A stretch of DNA of 39,610 nucleotides from Anaerolineaceae bacterium. GTDB lineage: Bacteria; Chloroflexota; Anaerolineae; Anaerolineales; Villigracilaceae. Of this stretch, positions 1-7,916 are shown piece after piece (position 1 is the first letter of the stretch; every line of letters begins with the position of its first letter). A model generated the notes under the pieces. The model was not told where the DNA came from. It ran no database searches and saw nothing but the letters and a program-made list of their open reading frames with translations. Made by a program: the position numbers and the translations under genes. The stretch lies in NCBI GenBank assembly GCA_009885525.1, contig VFKN01000051.1:1-39610 (forward strand), in the 5' to 3' direction.

Positions 1-528
1 CGCTGGGCAGATGTAAAAACATATGCCAAAGGAATTGACGGCGCGCTGCTCGATAATATTCTTGATTATCTCAATTACGTTGTTGTACCCGCACTTTTTC
101 TCATGCAAGCCGATGTCCTGCCTTATGGCTTGCAAATGGCGGGCGCGTTTTCCATCCTCATCACCTCGGCGTATCAATTCACGCAGACCGATGCCAAGAC
201 CGACGACCATCACTTCAAAGGTTTCCCATCCTATTGGAATGTGATGGCGTTATACATGCTTTTGATGAGCCTGCCGCAATGGGTAAATTTCGGCTTCCTT
301 GTGGCATTCAACATCCTTGTCTTTGTTCCGATTAAATATATTTATCCAAGCCGCAATAGTTATTTACGAACGCTTACGCTCGTGCTCACATATATTTACG
401 GCGCGATCGGCATTTGGGGATTGCTCATGTACCCCAACACGCCCAAGTGGATCGTCTGGGCATCGTTTGCCTATGTTGGATATTATCTTGTCTTGAGTGT
501 GATCCCTAAAAAATCGCATGCAAGTTGA
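1..528 (+). CDS. pcs: Phosphatidylcholine synthase, 3' part (5' end outside window)
   Basis: The reading frame is open from base 1, so the start lies upstream of the window. The product resembles CDP-diacylglycerol-choline O-phosphatidyltransferase of the CDP-alcohol phosphatidyltransferase family, an integral membrane enzyme that makes phosphatidylcholine directly from choline. The visible part begins just after the expected DGxxAR element and keeps the second half of the family motif, GxxxDxxxD, as GALLDNILD followed by YLNYVVVPA, which is typical of Pcs. Five or so hydrophobic segments follow and the protein ends in a short basic tail (IPKKSHAS). Its stop overlaps the next gene by 11 bases, so the two are probably co-transcribed. 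Other CDP-alcohol transferases are possible, but the sequence around the motif fits Pcs best. Confidence 0.8.
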   Translation, partial: RWADVKTYAKGIDGALLDNILDYLNYVVVPALFLMQADVLPYGLQMAGAFSILITSAYQFTQTDAKTDDHHFKGFPSYWNVMALYMLLMSLPQWVNFGFLVAFNILVFVPIKYIYPSRNSYLRTLTLVLTYIYGAIGIWGLLMYPNTPKWIVWASFAYVGYYLVLSVIPKKSHAS

Positions 529-946
529 AATCGTCACTCAGGTGACTGATGATCTTTATGAATCATTTCAGCGCCTTGTTCCTCAACTAACGGATAACAA
601 CCCGCCGCCTTCATGGGATGACTTATCAGCGCTGATACGCGACTCATCTTCCACGCTGCTGGTTGCGCGGAACGAAGAGGGGCAAATCCTCGCAGCGCTG
701 ACTCTCGCCGTGTACCGCGTTCCCACTGGAATTCGTTCCATCATCGAAGACGTGATCGTAGACCGCTCCGCGCGCGGGCAGGGAATTGGTGAAGCGTTGA
801 TGCAGCGCGCGATCGAGCTTGCGAGAGAAAAGGGCGCGGGGAATATTTCGCTCACATCCAATCCCATGCGCGAGGCGGCGAATAGATTGTATTTGCGGGT
901 GGGGTTTAAAAAACGAGAGACAAATGCTTATCAGCTAAAGTTATAA
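518..946 (+). CDS. GNAT-family N-acetyltransferase
   Basis: A 142-residue protein with the acetyl-CoA-binding motif A of the GNAT fold, RGQGIG at residues 86-91, followed by the helix LMQRAIELAREKGAGNISL and the late motif NRLYLRVGFKKRE. It presumably transfers an acetyl group from acetyl-CoA to a small-molecule or protein amine; the substrate cannot be read from the sequence. It starts inside the 3' end of pcs (11-base overlap), which points to translational coupling, and it ends at a strong hairpin terminator. Nothing links its substrate to phosphatidylcholine synthesis beyond this position. Confidence 0.85.
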   Translation: MQVEIVTQVTDDLYESFQRLVPQLTDNNPPPSWDDLSALIRDSSSTLLVARNEEGQILAALTLAVYRVPTGIRSIIEDVIVDRSARGQGIGEALMQRAIELAREKGAGNISLTSNPMREAANRLYLRVGFKKRETNAYQLKL

Positions 947-978
947 AAAAATCGTGGACGAAAGTCCGCGATTTTTTT
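945..978. terminator. Bidirectional hairpin terminator
   Basis: A stem ending in GGAC, a GAAA tetraloop and GTCC is flanked by an A-tract on the left and a T-tract on the right, with one G-T wobble pair. It sits between the converging acetyltransferase and acyltransferase genes and can serve both. Confidence 0.9.
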
Positions 979-982
979 ATCA

Positions 983-1672
983 TCATCCAGCCGGGATCAA
1001 ATATTGCGGCGCCTGGCTCACATCGATATATTCGCCGCGGTATTTTTCGGGGAGCAGTTTTGCGATTTCGCGCATCATTTCATCCACAATTTGCTGGCGG
1101 ATTTCGGCGGTTATCTTCACGCCGTCAGTTTTTATTTTGAATGGCTCGCCCACGCGCATGTGAAAATCTATCCGCTTGAATTCTTTCAAATAATTTTCTC
1201 CACCCCAATGCGCAATGGGAAGGATCGGCGCGCCGGAGTGCATCGCCACGATCACGGCGCCCGGCAACGCGCGTTTTAAGATGCCGGTGTAGTTGCGCGT
1301 GCCTTCGGGGGCGAGAGCAAAAAAGTATCCTTGCTCCAGCGCACGCAATGCCTTTTTTAGCGCTGACATATCCGCTTCGCCGCGATGAATTGGGATGATG
1401 CCCCACACGCCAAATATCCAGCGTAAAAACCAGTTATCCCACGACTCAACTTTTGCCCAGCCGGTAATCAGACGCGGCTGCAAATACGCAACGAAGATGG
1501 GAACTTCAATGCGCCCCGTGTGATTCGTGATAATGATGATGGGTCCCTCTTTGGGGATTTTATGCAGGTCGGGCGTGTCAATGCGGCATACAATGTTGAA
1601 ATAAGTCCGCAGCGCAATATTGACAATCCATTTGATTAGATTCATTTTAGGCGCAGATGATTTCGAGTTCAT
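983..1672 (-). CDS. PlsC-like lysophospholipid acyltransferase with HX4E instead of HX4D
   Basis: A 229-residue protein of the 1-acyl-glycerol-3-phosphate acyltransferase superfamily, which esterifies lysophosphatidate or similar acceptors at the membrane. It has an N-terminal hydrophobic stretch (about 13-30), the block-I catalytic region NHTGRIEVP at 50-58, block II GIIPIHRGE and block III APEGTRN at 121-127. In block I the usual Asp of NHX4D is Glu56, so the catalytic pair would be His51/Glu56. That is conservative but uncommon. The gene follows the lipid kinase with a 26-base overlap if the first Met is used. An internal Met10 at 1645 would start right after that gene's stop, and neither start has a clear ribosome site. 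Together the two genes suggest phosphatidate or glycolipid metabolism. Confidence 0.8.
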   Translation of the reverse strand: MNSKSSAPKMNLIKWIVNIALRTYFNIVCRIDTPDLHKIPKEGPIIIITNHTGRIEVPIFVAYLQPRLITGWAKVESWDNWFLRWIFGVWGIIPIHRGEADMSALKKALRALEQGYFFALAPEGTRNYTGILKRALPGAVIVAMHSGAPILPIAHWGGENYLKEFKRIDFHMRVGEPFKIKTDGVKITAEIRQQIVDEMMREIAKLLPEKYRGEYIDVSQAPQYLIPAG

Positions 1673-2567
1673 GAGGAAGCAATTCCAGAGTCAGGTGAGA
1701 ACCGTTGAGGCAGATAAATTCGCCGTCAGCATGTGCGGGAAAAGTTCTATCCAGTGATGTAACAGAAACTTTGTGCGCGCGTTTCATTTGAATTTCAGGC
1801 AGGGTCGCCTGTGTTCCTCTAATGAAATGCGGGATCATCGCGAGGATGCGCGCCTTGGATGCAGTCTCGGCAATGCACAGATCAAAGAGACCGTCGTCGG
1901 GCTGGCTTTCGGGCGCCATTTGAAAACCGCCGCCCATGCGCCTGCCGTTCATGATCGAGATCATCAACGAAACCTGTTTGATGACTTCTTTATCGTCCAA
2001 AATAATTTCAACTTGCGCGGGGTTGTAATAAAGGAAAACAGTTTTGGTCACGCCGATCAAATACGCGAGCAAGCCGCGCGTCCAGCGAACTTTGATGGCT
2101 TCGTTGCCGACCGCCGCGTCAAACCCGATTCCAATTCCATTGCCAAAATATCTGCCTTCGGGGTAATCTCCACCTTTGACGATACCAATATCTATCTTCT
2201 TGCGTTTATTTGCAGCAAGTGATTTGAGTGAATCTTTTAGGTTTGTCGGGATGCCTGTTCCGCCTGCAAAATCATTGCCTGTGCCAATGCTGATAACGGA
2301 AAACGCGCTTTTAGTGTGTCCATCCTTGCGCGCCTTCATAATTCCGTTAATGGCTTCGTTGATTGTTCCATCACCGCTGGCGCATACGATCACGTCGTAG
2401 CCGTCGCGTGCCGCGCCTTCCGCCAACTCAGCGGCGTGCCATACACGTTCGGTCTTTACAAGCACAAAATCCAGCCCGCTTGCGCGCAGGCTGGATTCGA
2501 TTTGTGGAATGGATCTTTCACCGAGTCCGCGACCCGATATTGGATTGACAATGATGAAGTATTTCAT
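1647..2567 (-). CDS. Diacylglycerol kinase-family lipid kinase (DagK/YegS-like)
   Basis: The N-terminal catalytic domain carries the nucleotide-binding motif GDGT (residues 65-68, within ASGDGTINEAING) and GTGNDF (95-100), with FGNGIGIGFDA and a C-terminal beta-sandwich ending in FPAHADGEFI. These define the DAGK/sphingosine kinase/YegS superfamily, which phosphorylates lipid hydroxyls such as that of diacylglycerol. The start at 2567 is preferred over a further Met 12 codons upstream because GGGAG stands six bases before it. The length (306 residues) is normal. It precedes and overlaps the PlsC-like gene, so kinase and acyltransferase are likely expressed together and may act on the same phosphatidate pool. 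Confidence 0.88.
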   Translation of the reverse strand: MKYFIIVNPISGRGLGERSIPQIESSLRASGLDFVLVKTERVWHAAELAEGAARDGYDVIVCASGDGTINEAINGIMKARKDGHTKSAFSVISIGTGNDFAGGTGIPTNLKDSLKSLAANKRKKIDIGIVKGGDYPEGRYFGNGIGIGFDAAVGNEAIKVRWTRGLLAYLIGVTKTVFLYYNPAQVEIILDDKEVIKQVSLMISIMNGRRMGGGFQMAPESQPDDGLFDLCIAETASKARILAMIPHFIRGTQATLPEIQMKRAHKVSVTSLDRTFPAHADGEFICLNGSHLTLELLPHELEIICA

Positions 2568-2607
2568 GACTCGCTCCCAAATGGATTGAGGCGAGTCTAT
2601 CATATTT

Positions 2608-3186
2608 TTATGGCTTGAATTTCAAGTAGTCCTCGGGAGTATCAAGGTCTTGCAGGATGCCGGGCGTATCAACGTTCACATAAAAAATATCTTTTTTATG
2701 TTGATTGAAAAAATCGCGCATGGATTTATCCGTACTTGTACGCAGGACCTTGTCCCAAGATTCCCTTGCGATCAACCACGGATGACCGCGTCTTTTTTCG
2801 TAACTTGGAATGACGATCGGGGATTTGGTTTGATGCCACGCTTCAAGAATTGCCCGTATGGTTCTTTCCTGAATCTGAGGCTGGTCACCCAGGCAAATGA
2901 GCGCCGCGCTCGCCTCTCTCATTTTTGCCTCGAGACCTATTTGTATGGAGATCAGCATTTTCTCGTTCGCATAATCCTTGTTGAAAATTGTTTGAACAGT
3001 TTTGCCGACCAGTGATTCAATTTGCTGGCGCGCTCCGCCGGTGACGACGAGAATGTCGTTCACGCCTGCCGTTTGAAGCGTTGAAACAACCGTTTGCAGG
3101 ACGGTGCTTTTGCCCCAGGGCATAAGCATTTTTGGCTCGCCCATTCGTTTGGATTCGCCTGCGGCGAGAACAATAGCTGTAATCAT
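2608..3186 (-). CDS. MobA/MocA-like nucleotidyltransferase
   Basis: This 192-residue protein has the NTP-transferase signature LAAGESKRMGEPK (7-19), a VVTGG strand, and GDQPQI, the metal-binding Asp motif of the MobA/MocA/IspD fold. Family members activate molybdopterin with CTP or GTP (molybdenum cofactor cytidylyl- or guanylyltransferases). The C-terminal RRGHPWLI and DLDTPEDY segments fit the MocA-like branch (nicotine or selenium-dependent hydroxylase maturation). A paralogous domain lies in the gene immediately upstream, only 33 bases away, so the pair probably arose by duplication or forms a two-enzyme unit. The start is supported by GAGGGC about ten bases upstream. Confidence 0.8.
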   Translation of the reverse strand: MITAIVLAAGESKRMGEPKMLMPWGKSTVLQTVVSTLQTAGVNDILVVTGGARQQIESLVGKTVQTIFNKDYANEKMLISIQIGLEAKMREASAALICLGDQPQIQERTIRAILEAWHQTKSPIVIPSYEKRRGHPWLIARESWDKVLRTSTDKSMRDFFNQHKKDIFYVNVDTPGILQDLDTPEDYLKFKP

Positions 3187-3219
3187 AAGGCTGCCCTCAA
3201 TTGTATTTTATAGTTTAAA

Positions 3220-4539
3220 TTAAAGTGTTTCATCTTCCACCAATCTTTGATAGTCTTCAGGTTTGTCGACGTCAAATAATAAAATATCATCATGCCAGGG
3301 GAGATATTCCACGTGATGTTTGTTGAAGATCGCGCGCCCGCCGACATCACCTTCCAGTTGAAGCAGGTCAGGGTAGGTGACTCGGTCAAACAGCACCGGG
3401 TTGGCGCGGCGTTCTTCCAGTACGAGCGGCGCAAGGATGGCTTGCATTTCCTGCGTGTGAGATTCTACCAGCGCGCGGATTACATCCACTGGAATTTGCG
3501 GCTGGTCTGCAAGTAAAAATATGGATGAGCCGGTGTTCATGAGTAGTGATCTAATTCCTTTTTTTATGGATGCGCTTTGTCCTTGTTGATAATCAGAATT
3601 GTAAACGATATTCACAGGCAGGCCGGCCAGCGCAGACTCTATTCGGGCAGAGTCAAAACCCGTGACCACCACCACAGGGTCGAGGTCGGCTTGAAGCGCG
3701 GTTTCGGCAATTTGTCGCACGAAGGGTTTTCCTTTCCAATCTAATAATTGTTTGGCAGATCCAAACCTTTTACTTTCTCCCGCAGCCAGGATGATTCCCG
3801 CGCAGCGTTCGATCGTTTGTAGATTTTTTTGGCGCAACGATCCTACAACAACAGAATCAAAATGATCGCGCAGCCTGTGTGCCATCTTCCCGCCGATGGA
3901 TTGGAGCGCGGGTGTATCGGCCTGATTGAGCAATGCAATGCGGCGCGCATGCGCTGGGATATTTTTCAACCCGCCTTGTGGATCTGAAAGCACGCGCGTA
4001 ATCGATTCAGGCGTGATGATTTCACCAATTTGCAAACCGCTGAGTTGCGAAAAAATTTCCGCGCGATGGACATGCTCATCGGTGAGCGGTTTGCCAAGCG
4101 CGCTGAGTCCGGCAACAACGATGACCGTTTCTACAAAGTCAGGGATGGGTGGTTCGTGCGCGGCCGGCGCTTTGAGCGCTCTTTGGCGCGAGCCATCCGC
4201 TTCGATAAGCAGGGGAAGATTTGCCTCCTTAGATTTTTCGTATAGCCAGTTTAGGACTTTTTCATTGATTGGCTTTGTTCTGTCGTTTTCAAATTCATCG
4301 GTGACAAGAATTACTCCATTCGTTGGCATGTCGCTTGGGTTGCCCAAATCCTTTGCGATCATATGATGATCGGCGGCCGATATTTGCCACGCGCCGAGAT
4401 GCGTTGTGGCGGTTACAATCGTCGTTGGAGATATCTCGCGTGCGAGTTGAAAGAGGGCTGTGGTCTTTCCACCTGCACCTGTAAACGCAATGCGCTGTAT
4501 AAGACGTGGATCGATCCTAAGAGCGCGGGTTAAGTTCAT
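3220..4539 (-). CDS. YqeC-MocA fusion: selenium-dependent hydroxylase accessory protein
   Basis: A 439-residue two-domain protein. Residues 1-240 resemble YqeC, a P-loop protein linked to selenium-dependent molybdenum hydroxylases, with Walker A TGAGGKTT (20-27), EADGSRQRALKAPAAHEPP and VVAGLSALGKPL. From about residue 247 there is a second MocA-type nucleotidyltransferase domain: LAAGESKRFGSAKQ, VVVTGFDSARI, LLADQPQIP and DVDKPEDY. Family knowledge points to maturation of a molybdenum cofactor for a xanthine-dehydrogenase-type enzyme, but no such hydroxylase or selenium gene is in the window. Upstream there is a TATAAT only six bases before the ATG, with AAAGG between them, so the transcript may be leaderless or nearly so. 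It likely leads the four-gene minus-strand run. Confidence 0.82.
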   Translation of the reverse strand: MNLTRALRIDPRLIQRIAFTGAGGKTTALFQLAREISPTTIVTATTHLGAWQISAADHHMIAKDLGNPSDMPTNGVILVTDEFENDRTKPINEKVLNWLYEKSKEANLPLLIEADGSRQRALKAPAAHEPPIPDFVETVIVVAGLSALGKPLTDEHVHRAEIFSQLSGLQIGEIITPESITRVLSDPQGGLKNIPAHARRIALLNQADTPALQSIGGKMAHRLRDHFDSVVVGSLRQKNLQTIERCAGIILAAGESKRFGSAKQLLDWKGKPFVRQIAETALQADLDPVVVVTGFDSARIESALAGLPVNIVYNSDYQQGQSASIKKGIRSLLMNTGSSIFLLADQPQIPVDVIRALVESHTQEMQAILAPLVLEERRANPVLFDRVTYPDLLQLEGDVGGRAIFNKHHVEYLPWHDDILLFDVDKPEDYQRLVEDETL

Positions 4540-4545
4540 GCCTTT

Positions 4546-4551
4546 ATTATA
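4546..4551 (-). promoter_or_regulatory. Candidate -10 box very close to the yqeC-mocA ATG
   Basis: TATAAT on the minus strand ends six bases before the ATG at 4539. Transcription would start at or next to the ATG. No good -35 hexamer is visible at 16-18 bases. Confidence 0.45.
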
Positions 4552-4601
4552 AGGCTTAAGATCCGTCAGGTTTGAATCAAATGAGTGACATGGAGAATTA
4601 T

Positions 4602-5654
4602 ATGAATAAAGACACCGGACGCAGGACCTTTCTAAAATTAGCAGGCGGCGCGTTTGGTATTTCCGCGCTTTCGTATTACTTTGGCATCACGAACCGTGCC
4701 GCTTCAATTCCTGATGACAGCCTTCCCGATTATGCCGATAACGGACTTGGCTTTCCGGTTTTTCGCGCCCCTTATTTACAAAAGGATGCGCGTCTCGCGG
4801 CTTTTTTATTTAACACAGATGTGCAGCGCCTGACGACTCTCTGTGACCAAACATTGAACGTCTCTGAAGCGTTTATGTATAAATATGTCCCGATCACTTC
4901 AAGCCTGATGCTGGTCTTTGCGGATATGTTTGTCTCTTCGCGGGATGAGCGTGATATGCAGGTGGGGCTTATTCCCGAGACCGAGGTTAGTTTTTGGGTG
5001 TTAACCCTTGCCATGCAAAAGACCCAAAGCGGCTACGTGCCGCACCATCTTGCCTGGTTTCTCCCTTATTTACTTGTGGATGAAGGTAACGCGATCGCGA
5101 CGGGGCGTGAGGTCTTTGGCTTTAATAAACAACTTGCGCAATTCCAAAAACCCGAAGAGATTCAAAAACCGGAATTTACCGCGGACGTGCTCGGATTCAA
5201 ACAATTTAGCGTGGATGCTGTTGCCCAAAAGGAACGCCTGCTTGAATTGCGAGATTCCTCATCCGCTAAAGCATCACAATCCAGCGATCTGGGTCCGATA
5301 AAAAATAAAACAGCGGATGAATTGCTTAAGCATATGCGTACCGATTTAGGCGGGGGCCTGGTGGAATTTGCCGCCCGTTTGATTAACGATCATATTCCGC
5401 TTGTTTTTCTCAAGCAGTTCCGTGATGCGCAGAATACATATAAGGCTTGTTACCGGAAGATCATCGAAGCGCCGCTGACGATTCAGACATTTTACGAAGG
5501 TGGTATTTTTCTTGAACCATATACACTGAATATCTCGCCTTTGGTCAGTCATCCGCTTGCGCAGAATTTGGGATTAGACGCCGTAGAACAAAAATCCACA
5601 CTCGGCGCGTGGATGAAGGTGGACTTTTTGCTGGGGAATGGAACGGAGAGATAA
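4602..5654 (+). CDS. Tat-exported acetoacetate decarboxylase-family protein
   Basis: A 350-residue protein starting at the third in-frame ATG, chosen because GGAGAA lies just before it. The N-terminus has a twin-arginine signal, GRRTFLK followed by a hydrophobic stretch (GGAFGISALSYYFG), so it is probably exported folded. The body resembles the acetoacetate decarboxylase family, clearest at DEGNAIATGREVFGFNKQ (160-177), which aligns with the family's GRExYGYPKK. The Schiff-base lysine is kept as Lys176, but the neighbouring Pro and second Lys are replaced (NKQ instead of PKK). The second Lys lowers the pKa of the first in true decarboxylases, so classical acetoacetate decarboxylation is doubtful. 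The insertion around 200-250 is low-complexity and family-atypical. It stands alone between two minus-strand operons. Confidence 0.7.
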   Translation: MNKDTGRRTFLKLAGGAFGISALSYYFGITNRAASIPDDSLPDYADNGLGFPVFRAPYLQKDARLAAFLFNTDVQRLTTLCDQTLNVSEAFMYKYVPITSSLMLVFADMFVSSRDERDMQVGLIPETEVSFWVLTLAMQKTQSGYVPHHLAWFLPYLLVDEGNAIATGREVFGFNKQLAQFQKPEEIQKPEFTADVLGFKQFSVDAVAQKERLLELRDSSSAKASQSSDLGPIKNKTADELLKHMRTDLGGGLVEFAARLINDHIPLVFLKQFRDAQNTYKACYRKIIEAPLTIQTFYEGGIFLEPYTLNISPLVSHPLAQNLGLDAVEQKSTLGAWMKVDFLLGNGTER

Positions 5655-5685
5655 TTTTTTAGCGCGAAATCCAAAATACAAAGAA

Positions 5686-5728
5686 ATAAAAAAGACACGA
5701 AGCGCTTTATATGCCTCGTGTTTTTTTT
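5686..5728. terminator. Bidirectional terminator
   Basis: ACACGA and TCGTGT form the core stem, flanked by an A-tract and an eight-base T-tract. It lies between two converging genes. Confidence 0.7.
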
Positions 5729-5742
5729 GTTTGAAAATATTT

Positions 5743-6609
5743 TTATTTCAAATACTTCCCAACCAGCAATTTCAATTTCTTTTTTGTCTTTGCAGGTATT
5801 GCCTTGGGATTTGTGATCAACGCGGCAGACAATGCTTGTCCACATTCACATGTGCGTTCTGTTTTTAAGTTGCGCACCAAGTTACGGACGGCTTCCTGCG
5901 CGGCTTGTGTGTTTTTATTAAGGGTCTGGATCACCATATCCACGGTGACCGGCGATTCGCTTTCATGCCAGACATCGTAATCAGTGACATGTGCCATGAT
6001 CGTATAGCACATCTCCGCTTCGCGCGCGAGGAAGGCTTCGGGTGAAGCGGTCATGCCGATAATCGACATGCCCCATGCGCGATAGGTATTCGATTCCGCT
6101 TTTGTAGAGAAGCGCGGTCCTTCAATCGTGATGAATGATCCGCCGCGATGTGTCACTGTGTTTGTCGCGCGTACCGCCACCTCCAGTTGATCGGATAGAT
6201 CATTGCAAAATGGATCAGCAACTCCGATATGCGCAACCAGACCGCCTTCGAAGAAGGAGCGTGCGCGATCCTTTGTGTAATCAAAAAGATTATCGGGGAT
6301 GGCGATATGCCCGGGCGCGTAATCCTCGCGCAAAGAACCGCACGCGCTGATGCTGATAATACGTTCCACGCCAAGTGATTTTAACGCGTAAATATTTGCG
6401 CGATAGGGAACTTCTGTGGGAGTCAATCTATGACCGATGCCGTGACGCGCGAGAAACGCGACGCGCTTTCCTTCCAGATCGCCGACAATAATCGGGGAAC
6501 TGGTTTTTCCGAATGGCGTACTCACATTGTATTCTTTTATTTTTTTCAGGTCGGGCATGTTGTATAACCCCGACCCGCCAATAATTGCAGTTGAAACGTT
6601 CTTTGTCAT
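5743..6609 (-). CDS. mtnP: S-methyl-5'-thioadenosine phosphorylase
   Basis: A 288-residue purine nucleoside phosphorylase of the MTAP type, which cleaves 5'-methylthioadenosine with phosphate to adenine and methylthioribose-1-phosphate (methionine salvage). Motifs in order are the phosphate-binding GGSG (11-14), RHG (55-57), EGPRFSTKAES (163-173), the substrate Met in GMTASPEAFLA (185-195), and TDYDVWH (209-215), whose Asp pair favours 6-amino purines. The start at 6609 is preferred because it makes an ATGA overlap with the stop of the FHA gene; longer starts would run through that gene. A basic C-terminal tail (KTKKKLKLLVGKYLK) extends the usual length slightly. No other methionine-salvage gene is nearby. 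Confidence 0.92.
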   Translation of the reverse strand: MTKNVSTAIIGGSGLYNMPDLKKIKEYNVSTPFGKTSSPIIVGDLEGKRVAFLARHGIGHRLTPTEVPYRANIYALKSLGVERIISISACGSLREDYAPGHIAIPDNLFDYTKDRARSFFEGGLVAHIGVADPFCNDLSDQLEVAVRATNTVTHRGGSFITIEGPRFSTKAESNTYRAWGMSIIGMTASPEAFLAREAEMCYTIMAHVTDYDVWHESESPVTVDMVIQTLNKNTQAAQEAVRNLVRNLKTERTCECGQALSAALITNPKAIPAKTKKKLKLLVGKYLK

Positions 6610-7073
6610 TTTTTGCGCTCCAGTTTCTGTGTAGGTGCAACGACAGCGTCGGGTGAAAGGGTCACGGTCAAATGTGTGGCGCCACATTGTATATCGTCGC
6701 CGGATGTGATCACGGTCGGCATGCTCACCATCGTTTCATTCAACATTGTACCATTTGTGGAGCTGAGGTCTTCCAGCCACCATTGAGCGTGGTGGTAGAC
6801 TAGATGCGCGTGGCGGGTGGATACGGTGTCATCGTTGATCGGAACGTCGCAGGCGGGGTCGCGCCCAAGTGTGATATCAGGCTGCGAGAAATGTTTTAGG
6901 GTGAAGGAAGCGCCTTGTTGAATGGAAAGACTGATATTCGGTACGCGGCGGCTTGCAAGCGCGTGTCCTTGTTTTTGCACATCCCGCCATAAAATATATA
7001 ACGCCCACCCCAGAAAACCATATAGGGCAAGCGCCATGATTAGCCGCAAGGCTAATACGATCGGTCCACTCAT
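6606..7073 (-). CDS. Membrane-anchored FHA-domain protein (FhaB-like)
   Basis: This 155-residue protein has one N-terminal transmembrane segment (about 6-28), a short linker and a forkhead-associated domain. The FHA landmarks are LGRDPACDVPINDDTVSTRHA and DLSSTNGTMLN, which carry the Gly-Arg, Ser and Asn residues that bind phosphothreonine. It should read threonine phosphorylation at the inner face of the membrane. It lies three bases after the FhaA-like gene and overlaps mtnP by four bases, so all are one operon. In actinobacteria FhaA and FhaB sit with a Ser/Thr kinase and phosphatase; none is seen here. Confidence 0.85.
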   Translation of the reverse strand: MSGPIVLALRLIMALALYGFLGWALYILWRDVQKQGHALASRRVPNISLSIQQGASFTLKHFSQPDITLGRDPACDVPINDDTVSTRHAHLVYHHAQWWLEDLSSTNGTMLNETMVSMPTVITSGDDIQCGATHLTVTLSPDAVVAPTQKLERKK

Positions 7074-7076
7074 TGT

Positions 7077-7916
7077 TTAGGGTTTCTTCAAATTGGCAGT
7101 TGGATTATCTTGATTTGGATGATCTTTATTTTTAAATAAAGCAGTAGAACGATTGGCAGCTGCACTTTGGAGTGGAGCCGTCTCTTTGAGATCAAGGCGC
7201 GGAGGTGGATTATCCTGCCCGAAGATCAATGCCACGCCCGCCAGTGAGATCACGTCGCCGGGGTAGAGCACACTCTGATTGGTGCGCTGCCCGTTAACAA
7301 AAGTCCCGCCGGTGGAGTTCAAGTCAAAAATCACAAAACGTCCCTTAATGGCGCGCAGTTGTGAATGATTGCGTGAAACACGCGGGTCATCGATCACCAA
7401 TTGGTTATCCAGCCGGCGCCCTATATTAACCACAGGCATGTTCAGCGGAAATACTTTCACACCTTCCACGATCAGGAAGGCATTTGCGGGAAATTTTCCG
7501 TTATCCTCAGAGGTGTCACTTTCAATTGTAGTTGCGTTTGTATCAGCCATTGTCTCGATCCTATGCGATGTCACAATTTCAGCATCGTCCAGAGATATTT
7601 TTTCATCGGTTGAAATAGTAACTGTTGGAGATATTGTAAACCTTAACCCCGCTTCCTGTGCTGCCGCACTAATAGAATGCAACAGTATTGCAAGCAATTG
7701 TGGATTCTGCCATTTCAGCGAAGTTTGCGGATGTAAGATTAACGTGTATACGTTTGGCGCAAGTACTGAACCGTCTTGACGTGTTTGGGTATTCATCTGG
7801 ATCGCCGCCGCCAGTTTTTGAATGATCACATCCTCCACCTTTTTACCCGGCAGGATGTTCAGCAGCTCCACTTCGATCAGGGATTGCAATCGCGCTTCAA
7901 GTTCCTTTAGATTCAT
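7077..7916 (-). CDS. DUF3662 plus FHA-domain protein (FhaA-like)
   Basis: A 279-residue soluble protein. The first 110 residues match the FhaA N-terminal domain (DUF3662): NLKELEARLQSLIE, then the conserved NVYTLILHP segment. A variable acidic linker follows, then an FHA domain at about 165-235 with IGRRLDNQLVIDDPRVSRNHSQ and DLNSTGGTFVNGQ, so all the phosphothreonine-binding landmarks are present. The C-terminal 40 residues are polar and disordered. In mycobacteria FhaA takes part in cell-wall control through phosphorylated MviN; that is family knowledge and not shown here. It starts directly after the stop of the zinc-ribbon gene with no gap. Confidence 0.88.
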   Translation of the reverse strand: MNLKELEARLQSLIEVELLNILPGKKVEDVIIQKLAAAIQMNTQTRQDGSVLAPNVYTLILHPQTSLKWQNPQLLAILLHSISAAAQEAGLRFTISPTVTISTDEKISLDDAEIVTSHRIETMADTNATTIESDTSEDNGKFPANAFLIVEGVKVFPLNMPVVNIGRRLDNQLVIDDPRVSRNHSQLRAIKGRFVIFDLNSTGGTFVNGQRTNQSVLYPGDVISLAGVALIFGQDNPPPRLDLKETAPLQSAAANRSTALFKNKDHPNQDNPTANLKKP

